A stretch of DNA of 56,247 nucleotides from Ramlibacter sp. (GTDB lineage: Bacteria > Pseudomonadota > Gammaproteobacteria > Burkholderiales > Burkholderiaceae_C), in assembly GCA_029237735.1 (NCBI GenBank), contig JAQZBU010000030.1, positions 1-56,247 on the forward strand, read 5' to 3'. The notes below the pieces were generated by a model. That model ran no database searches and was not told the origin of the DNA. It worked only from the letters and a program-made list of their open reading frames with translations. Position numbers and translations under genes: made by a program. This document shows positions 8,483 to 18,261 of this stretch, one piece after another; within the stretch, counting starts at the first letter, position 1; each line of letters starts with the position of its first letter.

Positions 8483-9756
8483 CCCTCACTACCTTGCCTG
8501 GCCATCCGCATTTCGCCTTTCACGGCGATGAGCTGTGCGTTGAACAACGCGTGCTGGGCGATCTCGCCCGTGAACACGGCACGCCCTTGTTCGTGTACTC
8601 CAAGGCGGCGATGCTGACCGCGCTGGCGGCCTACCAGCGCGGCTTCGCCGGGCGCAAGGCGAAGATCTGCTACGCGATGAAGGCGAACTCTTCGCTCGGC
8701 ATACTGCAAGTGTTTGCCCAGGCAGGTTGCGGCTTCGACATTGTGTCGGGCGGCGAGCTCGAGCGGGTGCTGGCCGTGGGCGTCGCGGCCGGGGACATCA
8801 TCTTTTCCGGCGTCGGCAAGACGCGCGCCGAGATGCGCCGCGCACTGGACGCGGGCATCGGCTGCTTCAACGTCGAAAGTGAAGCCGAGCTGGAAGTGCT
8901 CAGCGGCATCGCCGTGGCCGCCGGCAAGGTCGCGCCGGTGAGCATCCGCGTGAACCCGGACGTCGACCCGAAAACCCATCCCTATATTTCCACCGGCCTG
9001 AAGGGCAACAAGTTCGGCGTGGCCCACGAGCGCACGCTGACGGCCTACCAGCGGGCGGCCTCGCTGCCCGGGTTGAAAGTGGTCGGTATCGACTGCCACA
9101 TCGGCTCGCAGATCACCGACGAGGCGCCTTATCTTGACGCAATGGACCGCATCATCGACCTGGTCGAGGCCATCGAAGCCGCGGGCATACCGCTGCACCA
9201 TATCGATTTCGGCGGCGGTTTGGGTATCAGCTACAACGGCGACAAGCCCCCTGCCGCGGATGCACTCTGGCACAAGCTGTTCGCGCGGCTGGACGCCAGG
9301 GGCTATGGCGACCGGCAGTTCATGATCGAGCCGGGACGATCGCTCGTTGGCAATGCCGGTGTGTGCGTGACCGAAGTCCTTTACCTCAAGCCGGGCGAAG
9401 GCAAGAACTTCTGCATCGTCGACGCCGCCATGAACGACCTGCCCCGCCCCGCGATGTACCAGGCATATCACGCGATCGTGCCGGTGAAGCCGCGCCCGGA
9501 CGCTGCGCAAACCTACGACGTGGTGGGCCCGGTGTGCGAGAGCGGCGACTGGATCGGGCGCGACCGCGCACTGGCTGTCCAGCCGGGTGACTTCATGGCG
9601 GTGATGTCCGCCGGCGCCTATTGCATGAGCATGGCGAGCAACTACAACACACGCGGCCGGGCCGCGGAAGTGCTCGTCGACAGAGACAAAGCCTTGCTTA
9701 TCCGTGAGCGGGAGAGCGCCGCGGATCAGATGCGCTCCGAACGGCTCGCCTCTTGA
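8479..9756 (+). CDS. lysA: Diaminopimelate decarboxylase LysA
   Basis: LysA catalyses the last step of lysine biosynthesis, meso-diaminopimelate to L-lysine plus CO2, using PLP. I choose the ATG at 8479 (MTLTTLPGHPHF), which overlaps the lipoprotein stop and gives 425 residues, normal for the family. The PLP lysine is in CYAMKAN (Lys68); HIGSQ, the glycine-rich FGGGLGISY phosphate site, EPGRSLVG and the CESGDW motif carrying the dimer-shared active-site Cys are all present. Its 3' end overlaps the convergent msrQ by 59 nt. Confidence 0.97.
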   Translation: MTLTTLPGHPHFAFHGDELCVEQRVLGDLAREHGTPLFVYSKAAMLTALAAYQRGFAGRKAKICYAMKANSSLGILQVFAQAGCGFDIVSGGELERVLAVGVAAGDIIFSGVGKTRAEMRRALDAGIGCFNVESEAELEVLSGIAVAAGKVAPVSIRVNPDVDPKTHPYISTGLKGNKFGVAHERTLTAYQRAASLPGLKVVGIDCHIGSQITDEAPYLDAMDRIIDLVEAIEAAGIPLHHIDFGGGLGISYNGDKPPAADALWHKLFARLDARGYGDRQFMIEPGRSLVGNAGVCVTEVLYLKPGEGKNFCIVDAAMNDLPRPAMYQAYHAIVPVKPRPDAAQTYDVVGPVCESGDWIGRDRALAVQPGDFMAVMSAGAYCMSMASNYNTRGRAAEVLVDRDKALLIRERESAADQMRSERLAS

Positions 9757-10351
9757 TCCAGGCCTGCGCCACGCGCCATCCCAGCAGCACCGCCACGATC
9801 GCAGCGTAGACCGCGACCTCGGCGAAGTCGCGCTTGCCCGCGCGCATCCAGAAGAAGTGCAGGATGCCCAGCCCGGGGATGACATACACCAGCTTGTGCA
9901 GCATCTGCCAGCGCCTGGCGCCCAGGGCTTTCACCGCGCGATTGAACGAGGTGGCAGCCAGGGGCGTCAGCAGCACAAACGCCGTGAACCCGACCAGGAT
10001 GAAGGGCCGCTTGGCGATGTCTTTGGCGATCTCGCCCAGGTCAAAGCCCATGTCGAAGCCGCTGTAACTCAGGAAGTGCACCACCACGTAGAAGTAGACG
10101 AACAGCCCCAGCATGCGGCGGAAGCGTGCCAGCGCGGGCGTTCCGGTGATTACCCGAAGCGGCGTTACGGCAAGCGTTATGCACAGGAAGCGCAGCGTCC
10201 AGTCGCCGGTGGAACGGATCAGGTATTCGGCCGGGTTCGCCCCGAGGTTGTTCGTAATGGCGCCGTACACGAGCCAGGCGAAGGGCAGCAAGGCGAGCGC
10301 GAACAGAACCGGCTTCGCGGCCGGGTGAAGCAACGCCTTGGCCGCAACCAT
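9698..10351 (-). CDS. msrQ: Heme-binding membrane subunit MsrQ of the periplasmic methionine sulfoxide reductase
   Basis: MsrQ (formerly YedZ) is a b-heme quinol-oxidising membrane protein that passes electrons to MsrP. I start it at the ATG at 10351 ([10 protein letters not shown]), giving 217 residues with about six transmembrane helices. Conserved His residues lie in the VYFYVVVHFLSY and MLHKLVYVIPGLGILHFFWM segments, and RRMLGL and the RRWQMLHKL loop are typical. Its start shares one base with the msrP stop (TGATG), so the pair is coupled. The last 59 nt overlap the end of lysA on the other strand. Confidence 0.94.
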   Translation of the reverse strand: MVAAKALLHPAAKPVLFALALLPFAWLVYGAITNNLGANPAEYLIRSTGDWTLRFLCITLAVTPLRVITGTPALARFRRMLGLFVYFYVVVHFLSYSGFDMGFDLGEIAKDIAKRPFILVGFTAFVLLTPLAATSFNRAVKALGARRWQMLHKLVYVIPGLGILHFFWMRAGKRDFAEVAVYAAIVAVLLGWRVAQAWIKRRAVRSASDPRRSPAHG

Positions 10352-11349
10352 CAGAAGTGCTTTTTCAGGTCCATGCCCGCGTACAGCTGGCCGACCTGCG
10401 CCTCGTAGCCGTTGAACATCAGCGTCTTGCGCTTCTTGGCGAACAGCCCGTCCTCGCCGATTCGCCGCTCGGTGGCTTGCGACCAGCGCGGGTGGTCCAC
10501 GTTCGGATTCACGTTCGAATAAAACCCGTACTCGTTCGCCGCCGCCTTGTTCCATGCGGTTTTCGGTTCGGAGTCGGTGAAGCGGATGCGCACCAGGCTC
10601 TTGCCACTTTTGAAGCCGTACTTCCACGGCACGACCAACCGCACCGGAGCCCCGTTCTGGTTGGGGAGCACTTCACCGTACATGCCGAATGAGAGCAGCG
10701 TCAGCGGGTGCATGGCCTCGTCCATGCGAAGGCCTTCCACATAGGGCCAGTCGAGGACGCGCGAGCCCACGAAGGGCATGGTCTTGGGGTCGGCCTGCGT
10801 AATGAATTCGACGAACTTCGCGCTGCCCAGCGGCTCCACTTTTTCGATCAGCTTGCTCATCGAGTAACCCACCCAGGGGATGACCATCGACCAGCCTTCG
10901 ACACAGCGCAGGCGGTAAATGCGTTCCTCCTGCGCGCTCAGCTTGAGCAGGTCTTCCAGCGCGAACTTTGCGGGCTTTTTGACCAGGCCATCCACTTCGA
11001 CGACCCAGGGCGTCGGCTTAAGGGTATGGGCGTTCTTCGCAGGGTCGGCCTTGTCGGTGCCGAACTCGTAGAAGTTGTTGTAGGTCGTGGCGTCCTTGTA
11101 CTCAGTCAGCTTTTCCATGGTCACCGCACCGGGCACGTTCGATTTCGCGCCCGCAAGCACTGCGCCCTTGCCGGGCCGTTGCGCCTGCTGGGCGAACGCT
11201 TCGCGCGAAGCCCACGAGGCCAGCACGGAGCCGGCGACGCCGGAGGCCATGAGCTTCAAAATATCCCGCCGGTCCCGGTACAGGGCGCGCGGCGTGATTT
11301 CGCTGGAAGCGGGGTGGATGAAGCCGTCACGAGAGCTCTTGATCAGCAT
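10351..11349 (-). CDS. msrP: Protein-methionine-sulfoxide reductase catalytic subunit MsrP
   Basis: MsrP is a periplasmic molybdopterin enzyme that repairs oxidised methionines in envelope proteins. The 332-residue precursor has a Tat signal ([20 protein letters not shown], cleaved after AFAQ near residue 54). The sulfite-oxidase-type molybdopterin domain carries the Mo-ligating Cys in [15 protein letters not shown], and the C-terminal [10 protein letters not shown] and LFNGYEAQV stretches are standard. Tat export fits a cofactor loaded in the cytoplasm. It forms a two-gene operon with msrQ. Confidence 0.96.
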   Translation of the reverse strand: MLIKSSRDGFIHPASSEITPRALYRDRRDILKLMASGVAGSVLASWASREAFAQQAQRPGKGAVLAGAKSNVPGAVTMEKLTEYKDATTYNNFYEFGTDKADPAKNAHTLKPTPWVVEVDGLVKKPAKFALEDLLKLSAQEERIYRLRCVEGWSMVIPWVGYSMSKLIEKVEPLGSAKFVEFITQADPKTMPFVGSRVLDWPYVEGLRMDEAMHPLTLLSFGMYGEVLPNQNGAPVRLVVPWKYGFKSGKSLVRIRFTDSEPKTAWNKAAANEYGFYSNVNPNVDHPRWSQATERRIGEDGLFAKKRKTLMFNGYEAQVGQLYAGMDLKKHF

Positions 11350-11457
11350 GGTTAATTCCTTGTATCTCGCCGTTGGTCTGGATACGCGATGCGTCCTTAC
11401 AGGGATTCAACCAGTTTTCAGAATTCCCCGTAGCCGTGTTGCCCCGACGAGCGAAAC

Positions 11458-11491
11458 AAAAAAAGGCGGGCCCTCCACGGAGGCGCCCGCC
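11458..11491 (-). terminator. Rho-independent terminator of the cytochrome c4 gene
   Basis: Read on the minus strand, a GC stem (GGCGGGC...GCCCGCC, with inner pairing CCTCC/GGAGG around a short loop; 11465-11491) is followed directly by TTTTTTTG. It lies about 50 nt beyond the cytochrome c4 stop codon and upstream of msrP, so it separates the two transcription units. Confidence 0.85.
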
Positions 11492-11542
11492 ATTCTTAGG
11501 TTTGGTTCGCGGCGGTTAGTTCAACTTTAGCGCGGCGGGATA

Positions 11543-12196
11543 TCAGCGCAGGCCGGCGATGTAGTCCGCCACGGCGCGGATTTCGCGATCGTTGAGTTTG
11601 GCGGCGATCTGCGACATTTGCAGGCTGTTCTTGCGGCCGCCGTCGCGGAATGCAATGAGCTGAGCCGCCGTGTAATCGGCGTGCTGGCCGGACAGGCGCG
11701 GGTACTGCGCGGGCACGCCGGCACCATTCGGGCTGTGGCAGCCGGCGCAGGCCGCTACCTGGCGGTCGGCGATGCCGCCGCGGTAGATGCGTTCACCCAG
11801 CGTGACGAGGTCCTTGTCCTTGGCGAAGCCGGGCTTGGCCTTTTGCGAGCCTGCCCAGTACGACACGTTCTTCATGTCGGCCTCAGTCAGCTGCGCCGCG
11901 AAGCCCTGCATGATGGGGCTGGTGCGCTTGCCGTCCTTGAACTCCTGCAGCTGCTTGACCAGGTATTCAGGGTGCTGCTGCGCCAGCTTGGGGTTGGCAG
12001 GCACGGCGGAGTTGCCGTCAGCGCCGTGGCAGGCCGCACAGACCGCCGTGAACTTGGCGCTGCCTTGCGTGAGGTCCGGTTTGGCCGCGGCAGGCGCGGC
12101 GCTGGCGGCCGGCGCAGGTGCCGGGGCTTGCGCGAACGCTGTGGCGGCGGGAACTGCCAGCAGGGCAGCCATCAACAAAGAGGCAAACGGCTTCAT
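11543..12196 (-). CDS. Periplasmic di-heme cytochrome c4
   Basis: The 217-residue precursor has a signal peptide (cut after AFAQ near residue 23) and an Ala/Pro-rich linker, then two cytochrome c domains with CXXCH heme sites CAACHGADG (near 52) and CAGCHSPNG (near 150). Distal Met ligands are likely in SPIMQGFAAQL and NSLQMSQIAAKL. Two tandem domains of about 80-90 residues define cytochrome c4, an electron carrier to terminal oxidases. In betaproteobacteria it is commonly divergent from engB, as here. Confidence 0.93.
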   Translation of the reverse strand: MKPFASLLMAALLAVPAATAFAQAPAPAPAASAAPAAAKPDLTQGSAKFTAVCAACHGADGNSAVPANPKLAQQHPEYLVKQLQEFKDGKRTSPIMQGFAAQLTEADMKNVSYWAGSQKAKPGFAKDKDLVTLGERIYRGGIADRQVAACAGCHSPNGAGVPAQYPRLSGQHADYTAAQLIAFRDGGRKNSLQMSQIAAKLNDREIRAVADYIAGLR

Positions 12197-12281
12197 ATTC
12201 GGGGGGTCGGTTTAGGGGCGCAAAACCTCGTGATTCTACAATGGCCCCACTCGGGTTTCCCCGCAAACCAAAAGGCACCTC

Positions 12282-12962
12282 ATGAACCCGGCTCCGGGCC
12301 AACCCCAGGACGGCACGTCCACCCCCTCGACAGGCTCGGTGGCTGTCGCCACGGGCTGGATGCATACCGCGCGCTTCCTCACCACCGCCCCCAAGCTCGA
12401 GTTCCTGCCTACCGTGGAGGTGCCCGAAATCGCTTTCGTGGGCCGTTCCAACGCGGGCAAGTCCACCTGCATCAACACGCTGACGCAGCAAAAGCGACTC
12501 GCATTCGCTTCCAAGACGCCGGGGCGTACCCAGAGCATCAACCTGTTCGCCCTGGGCAAGCAGGGCGTCACGGACGCTATCCTGGCCGACCTGCCCGGCT
12601 ACGGCTACGCGGCCGTGCCCAAGCAGGACAAACTGCGCTGGCAACAGGTCATGGCCAATTACCTCGTCACCCGCGAGAACCTCAAGGCAGTGGTGCTGAT
12701 GTGCGACCCTCGCCACGGCGTCACGGAACTGGACGAAATCCTGCTGGAAGTGATTCGCCCCCGCGTCGAGCAGGGCCTGAAATTCCTGATGCTCCTGACC
12801 AAGGCCGACAAGCTCAACCGAAGCGAGCAGGCCAAGGCGCTGTCCATCGCGCGACTGCAAGCCGGCGGCGGGGAGGTCAAACTCTTCTCGGCCCTGAAGA
12901 AACAGGGCGTCGAAGAAACCTCGCTCCTGCTGTGGCAGTGGGCGCACCCAACCACCGAATGA
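12282..12962 (+). CDS. engB: Ribosome-biogenesis GTPase EngB (YsxC/YihA)
   Basis: EngB is an essential GTPase for late assembly of the 50S ribosomal subunit. The 226-residue protein shows G1 GRSNAGKST (near 54), G2 TPGRTQ, G3 DLPGYGYA and G4 LTKADKL, with the AFVGRSNAGKS context specific to the family. An N-terminal extension of about 25 residues rich in Pro/Ser precedes the conserved HTARFLTTAP start. A TACAAT -10 box lies at 12237-12242. Its stop overlaps the start of the following hydrolase gene. Confidence 0.95.
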   Translation: MNPAPGQPQDGTSTPSTGSVAVATGWMHTARFLTTAPKLEFLPTVEVPEIAFVGRSNAGKSTCINTLTQQKRLAFASKTPGRTQSINLFALGKQGVTDAILADLPGYGYAAVPKQDKLRWQQVMANYLVTRENLKAVVLMCDPRHGVTELDEILLEVIRPRVEQGLKFLMLLTKADKLNRSEQAKALSIARLQAGGGEVKLFSALKKQGVEETSLLLWQWAHPTTE

Positions 12963-13852
12963 TCGAAACCTTCCAGCAAGCCCTGCCGCACGGCATCACC
13001 CTCAGCTGCCGCGCGGCCGGCGAGCGCGGCCGGCCCGTGTTGATGTTCCTGCACGGCTTTCCGGAAGCGGCCTTCGTGTGGGATGAGATCCTGGAACACT
13101 TTGCGCGCCCGGAAAATGGCGGCTACCGTTGCGTGGCGCCGAATCTGCGCGGCTATGAGAAATCAACCCAGCCCGCGCAGGTGAAGGACTATCGCGCCAA
13201 GCTGCTGGTGCAGGACATCGCGGCACTGATCGCGCTGGAAGGCGCGCCGCTGGAATGCCTGGTAGCGCACGACTGGGGCGGGGCCGTCGCCTGGAATTTG
13301 GCCAACCAGCTGCCCAGTCTGATCAAGAAGCTGGTAATCATCAATTCGCCGCACCCGGGCACATTCCTTCGCGAGCTCAAGTCCAATCCCAGGCAGCAAC
13401 AGGCGAGCGCCTACATGAATTTCCTGATCCGCCCCGACGCGGTGAAACTGCTGCGCGAGGACGATTACCGGCGCCTGTGGGCCTTCTTCACCAACTGGGG
13501 CGGGGCGCCGTGGCTGACCGAGTCGGTCAAGCAGCAATACCGCGAGGTGTGGGATGCGAGCCTGGAGGGCGGCTGCAACTATTACCGTGCATCGCCGGTA
13601 CGTCCGCCTCGCCCCGAAGACCCGGGCGCCGCGGCCATCGAGTTGCCGCGCGAGATGCTCACCGTAGACGTGCCAACGTTCGTGCTCTGGGCCATGAACG
13701 ACGCGGCCTTGCCTGCGGAACTGATCGAAGGCCTGGGCGACTACATCTCGCAGCTGCGCCTGGAGAGGGTCGAGGGCGCGAGCCACTGGATCATCCACGA
13801 GCGCCCGCAGTTCGTCGCGGAGCGACTCGCCGATTTCCTGCGGCAGTCCTGA
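12959..13852 (+). CDS. Alpha/beta hydrolase of the epoxide hydrolase/haloalkane dehalogenase group
   Basis: Starting at the ATG that overlaps the engB stop (ATGA, 12959), the product is 297 residues. It has the oxyanion HGFPE motif (32-36), the nucleophile elbow VAHDWGG with Asp105 in place of Ser, and a C-terminal catalytic His in EGASHWIIHERP. The Asp nucleophile points to epoxide hydrolase or dehalogenase chemistry rather than ordinary esterase activity. The substrate cannot be told from the sequence. It converges with the acyltransferase gene, with a 3-bp gap. Confidence 0.88.
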   Translation: MIETFQQALPHGITLSCRAAGERGRPVLMFLHGFPEAAFVWDEILEHFARPENGGYRCVAPNLRGYEKSTQPAQVKDYRAKLLVQDIAALIALEGAPLECLVAHDWGGAVAWNLANQLPSLIKKLVIINSPHPGTFLRELKSNPRQQQASAYMNFLIRPDAVKLLREDDYRRLWAFFTNWGGAPWLTESVKQQYREVWDASLEGGCNYYRASPVRPPRPEDPGAAAIELPREMLTVDVPTFVLWAMNDAALPAELIEGLGDYISQLRLERVEGASHWIIHERPQFVAERLADFLRQS

Positions 13853-13855
13853 GCG

Positions 13856-14719
13856 TCAGTACGCCGATGGCTCGCCGGCCGGCCGGCTCTTGAAGCGCTT
13901 GTGCACCCAGTAGTACTGCTCGGGCATCGCGTCGATGTACTCTTGCAGGTGCCGGTTCATGCGCGCTGTATCGGCCTCCATGTCGTCCGACGGAAATCCG
14001 GGCCAGGCGGGCCACACCTGCACTTCATAGCCAGAGCGCGTCATGCGCGTGGTCACCGGCACCACCTTCGCGCGCCCCAGCTTCGCGAAGCGCGAGAGAG
14101 ATGGCACGGTGGCCGCCTGCACGCCGTAGAACGGCACGAAGATCGATTCCTCCGGTCCGAAATTCATGTCCGGCAACAGGTACAGCGGTGCACCTTCGCG
14201 CAGTGCGGACACGATGGTCTTGACCCCATCCACTCGGCCAAAGAGACGGCCGGAGCCGAACCGGCGCCGGCCCCCGAGGATCCACGTGTCAACCACCTTG
14301 TTGGCCTGGTCGGTGTAGATGGTGGTGAATGCGCGGGACAACTGCTGCGTGAGCGCCGTCCACCCGGCATCCATTCCCACGAAGTGCGGCGCGAAGATCA
14401 CCGTGGGCTGCGAGCCCTGCAGCTCATCCACCGCGCCTGAGATCCTGAGGCGCTCGCGCACCGCCGCCGGGTCGCCATGCCACAGCCAGCTGCGGTCCAG
14501 CCAGGCTTGCGCCACGTGGACGAAGATGCGCGGGCCGAGCGCCTTGCGCTGCGCTCGCGTCCATGCCGGGAAACACAATTCCAGGTTGCGCCGCACCACA
14601 CGCCGGCGCGGAACCACGACGAAATAGAGCACCCGGCCGAGCAGCCAGCCGATCGCCCGCACCCACGCCAGCGGAAGATGTGCGATCGCGCGCATGAACA
14701 GGACACCAAGTTGGCTCAC
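13856..14719 (-). CDS. Lipid A biosynthesis acyltransferase (LpxL/HtrB family), second of a pair
   Basis: LpxL-family enzymes add secondary acyl chains from acyl-ACP to lipid A at the inner-membrane face. I start it at a GTG at 14719 that overlaps the stop of the upstream copy (GTGA), giving 287 residues beginning MSQLGVLFMRAIAHLPL. An N-terminal hydrophobic helix (about 8-35) is followed by the catalytic HX4D motif in APHFVGMD, the YLLPDMNFGPEESIFVPFYG region and the EQYYWVHKRFKSRP terminus typical of the family. Tandem copies divergent from metK recur in Burkholderiales. Confidence 0.92.
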   Translation of the reverse strand: MSQLGVLFMRAIAHLPLAWVRAIGWLLGRVLYFVVVPRRRVVRRNLELCFPAWTRAQRKALGPRIFVHVAQAWLDRSWLWHGDPAAVRERLRISGAVDELQGSQPTVIFAPHFVGMDAGWTALTQQLSRAFTTIYTDQANKVVDTWILGGRRRFGSGRLFGRVDGVKTIVSALREGAPLYLLPDMNFGPEESIFVPFYGVQAATVPSLSRFAKLGRAKVVPVTTRMTRSGYEVQVWPAWPGFPSDDMEADTARMNRHLQEYIDAMPEQYYWVHKRFKSRPAGEPSAY

Positions 14720-15540
14720 TGTGCGAGCCCCCCGGTAGGCGCTTTGTACCGCGCGTAGCCCCACAAGTACTGCTGCGGGCACTCACGCACGAGCCGCTCC
14801 ATCTGGGCATTGACCTGCACAGCAGCCGCGGCCGTATTGCCCGCGAGCTCGCCTGGCCAGGCTCGCACGTGGACGCGGTAGCCGCGGCCCCACGGGAGAC
14901 GCTCACCCCAGACGAGCAAGACGGCAGCGCCGGTCTGGTGCGCCAGCCGCGCCGAGAGCGTCATCGTGTACGCGTCGCGGCCGAAGAACGGGGCCCAGAC
15001 ACCCATCTTGTCCGGGGGCACCTGGTCAGGCAACAGGCCGACTGCCTCACCCGCCTTGAGCGCCTTGAGCATCTGTTTGACGCCCGCGAGCGTGGTGGGG
15101 ACGGTGTCGAGGTTGGCGCGGCTGCGCGCAGTGTCCACCAGCTCCCGCAGCCAGGGCTTGCGCGCCGGCCTGTACAGCACGGTGATGCGCCCGAAGCGGG
15201 CCGCATAGCCCTGGGCCGTGACCTCGAAGCAGCCGAGGTGCGGCGTGAGAAAGACGATGCCCCGGCCTGCGGCGCGCGCGGCTTCGATCAATGGCGCGCC
15301 ATCCCACTCGACCGGAGGGGCCTTTCCGAACCAGAGGCGAGGCGCCTCGAAAACCAGCTTGCCCGCCTCGGCCACGGCCGCGCTCACCTGCGCCAGCGCG
15401 TAGCCCGCCTGGTGCGCGTTCTCGAGGAAGCGGCGCCTGTAGGTGCCCGACACGAGAAACGACACCCATCCCAATGCCGCGCCCACCGCGTGCAGGACGG
15501 GTAGCGGCAGCAGCGCTAGCACGCGGAAAAGGGTCTTCAC
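14716..15540 (-). CDS. Lipid A biosynthesis acyltransferase (LpxL/HtrB family), first of a pair
   Basis: The 274-residue protein has an N-terminal membrane-associated helix (about 5-30), the catalytic motif in TPHLGCFE (HX4E instead of HX4D, accepted in the family), GLLPDQVPPDKMGVWAPFFG and QQYLWGYARYKAPT near the C-terminus. It overlaps the second copy by 4 nt, so the two are co-expressed. Two related acyltransferases suggest a hexa-acylated lipid A or chain-specific roles; which copy acts at which position is not visible. The gene is divergent from metK, whose promoter probably overlaps its first codons. Confidence 0.92.
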   Translation of the reverse strand: MKTLFRVLALLPLPVLHAVGAALGWVSFLVSGTYRRRFLENAHQAGYALAQVSAAVAEAGKLVFEAPRLWFGKAPPVEWDGAPLIEAARAAGRGIVFLTPHLGCFEVTAQGYAARFGRITVLYRPARKPWLRELVDTARSRANLDTVPTTLAGVKQMLKALKAGEAVGLLPDQVPPDKMGVWAPFFGRDAYTMTLSARLAHQTGAAVLLVWGERLPWGRGYRVHVRAWPGELAGNTAAAAVQVNAQMERLVRECPQQYLWGYARYKAPTGGLAQ

Positions 15541-15559
15541 AAGCGTTTAGAATGACTTG
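15541..15559 (+). promoter_or_regulatory. Candidate metK -10 promoter element
   Basis: TAGAAT at 15548-15553 differs from the TATAAT consensus at one base. Transcription starting about 7 nt downstream would begin at G15560, exactly the first base of the first stem of the metK leader RNA. No good -35 hexamer is obvious; it would lie inside the divergent acyltransferase gene. Confidence 0.5.
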
Positions 15560-15617
15560 GTCGCCGAGTTATGAACTACTTGCAGGGCGACGTTAAAAAA
15601 GAACTGCTAAAGCGTTC
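15560..15617 (+). promoter_or_regulatory. SAM-II-type riboswitch aptamer in the metK leader
   Basis: The leader folds as an H-type pseudoknot of the SAM-II class. P1 is a perfect 6-bp stem, GUCGCC (15560-15565) with GGCGAC (15586-15591). The 20-nt loop ends in CUUGCAG; its GCAG (15582-15585) pairs with CUGC (15604-15607), and its GAAC (15573-15576) pairs with GUUC (15614-15617), giving the two-part P2. Between them are GUUAAAAAAGAA and GCUAAAGC, matching the conserved UUGCAG, GUUAAA and GCUAAAG boxes I know from alphaproteobacterial metA/metX SAM-II RNAs. It lies before the SAM synthetase gene, the expected feedback target. The class call rests on recalled consensus, not on a covariance search. 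Confidence 0.82.
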
Positions 15618-15622
15618 GCCCC

Positions 15623-15669
15623 AAGCTCCGGCACAAGGCAACGCGCCTTCAAGCAAACCTACGGAGTTT
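15623..15669 (+). promoter_or_regulatory. Stem that sequesters the metK ribosome binding site
   Basis: Directly after the aptamer, AAGCUCCG (15623-15630) can pair with CGGAGUUU (15662-15669), an 8-bp stem with one G-U pair that covers the metK Shine-Dalgarno CGGAG. A second hairpin, AAGGC/GCCUU (15635-15639 with 15645-15649, 5-nt loop), lies inside it. This fits translational off-switching next to a SAM aptamer; how the aptamer communicates with the stem is inference. Confidence 0.6.
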
Positions 15670-15675
15670 ATTCAA

Positions 15676-16857
<1,182 letters not shown>

Positions 16858-16897
16858 GCTCTGACTCCTGGCGTGCTGTGGGGTGGTTCATGCGGGA

Positions 16898-17803
16898 CTA
16901 CTCGATCATCGCCTGTTGCCGGACATGCTCGCCGCGCTTCATCGCGACATAGGTTGAGCGGTCCATCTCCCGCAGCTGCCGCGGATAACGCTCCGTGTTG
17001 TTGAACCACGTCTGGATGCGCTTTTCCACCCGCTGATCGGGCGGCACTTTCAGCGACGCCAGATAGGCGTCGACGGCCAGGTAGTAGCGCATCACGTTGC
17101 GCTCGATGGCGCCGCGCACTCCGCCGATGTAGACCAGCTGTCCACCGGCGTCCTTCGCGGTCGCCGTAAAGCCTACCTTGTCCGCTCCCGCAGTCGCGAG
17201 GTAGGCTTGCATCGCCAGGCGTCCCATCGCGCCGAAGCCGTACGAATAACTCAGGTGCATGAATGACCGCCCCTTGTCCAGCGGCACCGCTGCGAGGGTG
17301 ATCCGGTAATCGCGCGTGCCGACGGGGCCGGTTTCCGCATTCAACCGGCTCTCGAAGAAGTCGGACGTGGCTGCCACCTGGCGCAACGCGAAGTCCACAC
17401 GATACGCGTCCTGCACGGGCTGGTCGTACTTGCGTCCAATGCGAACCTTGAGCGTGGCTGCGCCGTTACCGTCGAGCGCATGACAGTACTTGGTGTTGAA
17501 CGGAAGGATCAGGATGTCGCACCAGTCCGACGGATCCTTCAGCGCAGAACTGAGGTCACTGAACGGATGCTCCAGCACGGCATAAACGTCGCCGCGCAGC
17601 GTGTCACCCGATTGCGAGGACACGATGTGCAGCGGGCGCTGAAAGTTGTTGTTCTGCAATTCGTCGCGCAACTCGTCGTGTTTCGCTCGCAGCGCGGAGG
17701 CGTCGCCCGCCATCGCGCCCACGCCGGCCGCGACGAGAACCAGCGCCATCCCCCATCGCAGCAGGCGGCGGAACACGGCGGTTGCCTGGCACAAGGTGGT
17801 CAT
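16898..17803 (-). CDS. Exported protein of unknown function
   Basis: The 301-residue product has a signal peptide or N-terminal anchor (hydrophobic stretch about 17-32, GMALVLVAAGVGAMAGDASA). The mature part includes the segments DVYAVLEHPFSDLSSAL, CDILILPFNTKYCHA (two Cys that could form a disulfide) and HLSYSYGFGAMGRLAMQAY. It has no motif I recognise; it may be a conserved hypothetical of Burkholderiales. It overlaps the gene upstream by 4 nt (ATGA), so the two are co-translated and probably act together. It converges with metK. Confidence 0.75.
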   Translation of the reverse strand: MTTLCQATAVFRRLLRWGMALVLVAAGVGAMAGDASALRAKHDELRDELQNNNFQRPLHIVSSQSGDTLRGDVYAVLEHPFSDLSSALKDPSDWCDILILPFNTKYCHALDGNGAATLKVRIGRKYDQPVQDAYRVDFALRQVAATSDFFESRLNAETGPVGTRDYRITLAAVPLDKGRSFMHLSYSYGFGAMGRLAMQAYLATAGADKVGFTATAKDAGGQLVYIGGVRGAIERNVMRYYLAVDAYLASLKVPPDQRVEKRIQTWFNNTERYPRQLREMDRSTYVAMKRGEHVRQQAMIE

Positions 17804-18261
17804 GCGTGGTGCCTCACATGGTGGGGTGCTGGCGTATGGGGGCGGCCGTTCGGCACAAGTTCGTCAATCGCCTCTTCGACGTCGAACTGGATCCCTCCCA
17901 TGAACAGCGAATGCGGCTGTACCGCATACAGGAAGTGGCCGCGCTGACCGAGTTCGAGGCATAGCCTCAACTCGGGGTTATGCACCTGTTCCCACGCCCG
18001 GATGAGCCGGGTGCGCACCAGGTTGTCGCTGCACTGCAGGAAGCGCAGCTTATGGTGGTTGCGGGCGAGGCTCACCGCGTCCAGGTAGGCTGCGGCGCTC
18101 TTGTTGCGCGTGTGGAAATTCGGGGTGAGGTCGATGCTGAGCGTCAGCACTCGGTCTTCCACTTCAAGCGTGAAGTTGCGCCCGAGCAGGCCGTCGCTCG
18201 CCTCGCCGTACTTATAGGCGAGATGGAGGTGGGAGGGAGTCTTGCGCAGGGAATATCTCAT
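17800..18261 (-). CDS. Small protein of unknown function, coupled to the exported protein downstream
   Basis: The 153-residue product has no signal peptide and no recognised domain. It is rich in charged residues, ends in a His-rich tail (HTPAPHHVRHHA), and has the segments GLLGRNFTLEVEDRVLTLSIDLTPNF and GHFLYAVQPHSLFMGGIQF. The 4-nt overlap with the downstream exported protein makes a two-gene operon. It is divergent from the PA2169-like gene, with a 210-bp gap between. Confidence 0.65.
   Translation of the reverse strand: MRYSLRKTPSHLHLAYKYGEASDGLLGRNFTLEVEDRVLTLSIDLTPNFHTRNKSAAAYLDAVSLARNHHKLRFLQCSDNLVRTRLIRAWEQVHNPELRLCLELGQRGHFLYAVQPHSLFMGGIQFDVEEAIDELVPNGRPHTPAPHHVRHHA

Noticed and set aside
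8245..9885. Open frame of 546 codons antisense to lysA
   Set aside because: It is fully opposite lysA with no motif; lysA is certain.
15571..15675. Upstream in-frame ATG that would extend MetK by 35 residues
   Set aside because: The extension lies inside the leader pseudoknot, and the standard MANEF start has a Shine-Dalgarno sequence and gives the normal family length.
15541..15675. SAM/SAH or SAM-I riboswitch as an alternative for the metK leader
   Set aside because: The SAM-I core and the SAM/SAH consensus are absent; the conserved boxes and pseudoknot follow the SAM-II order.
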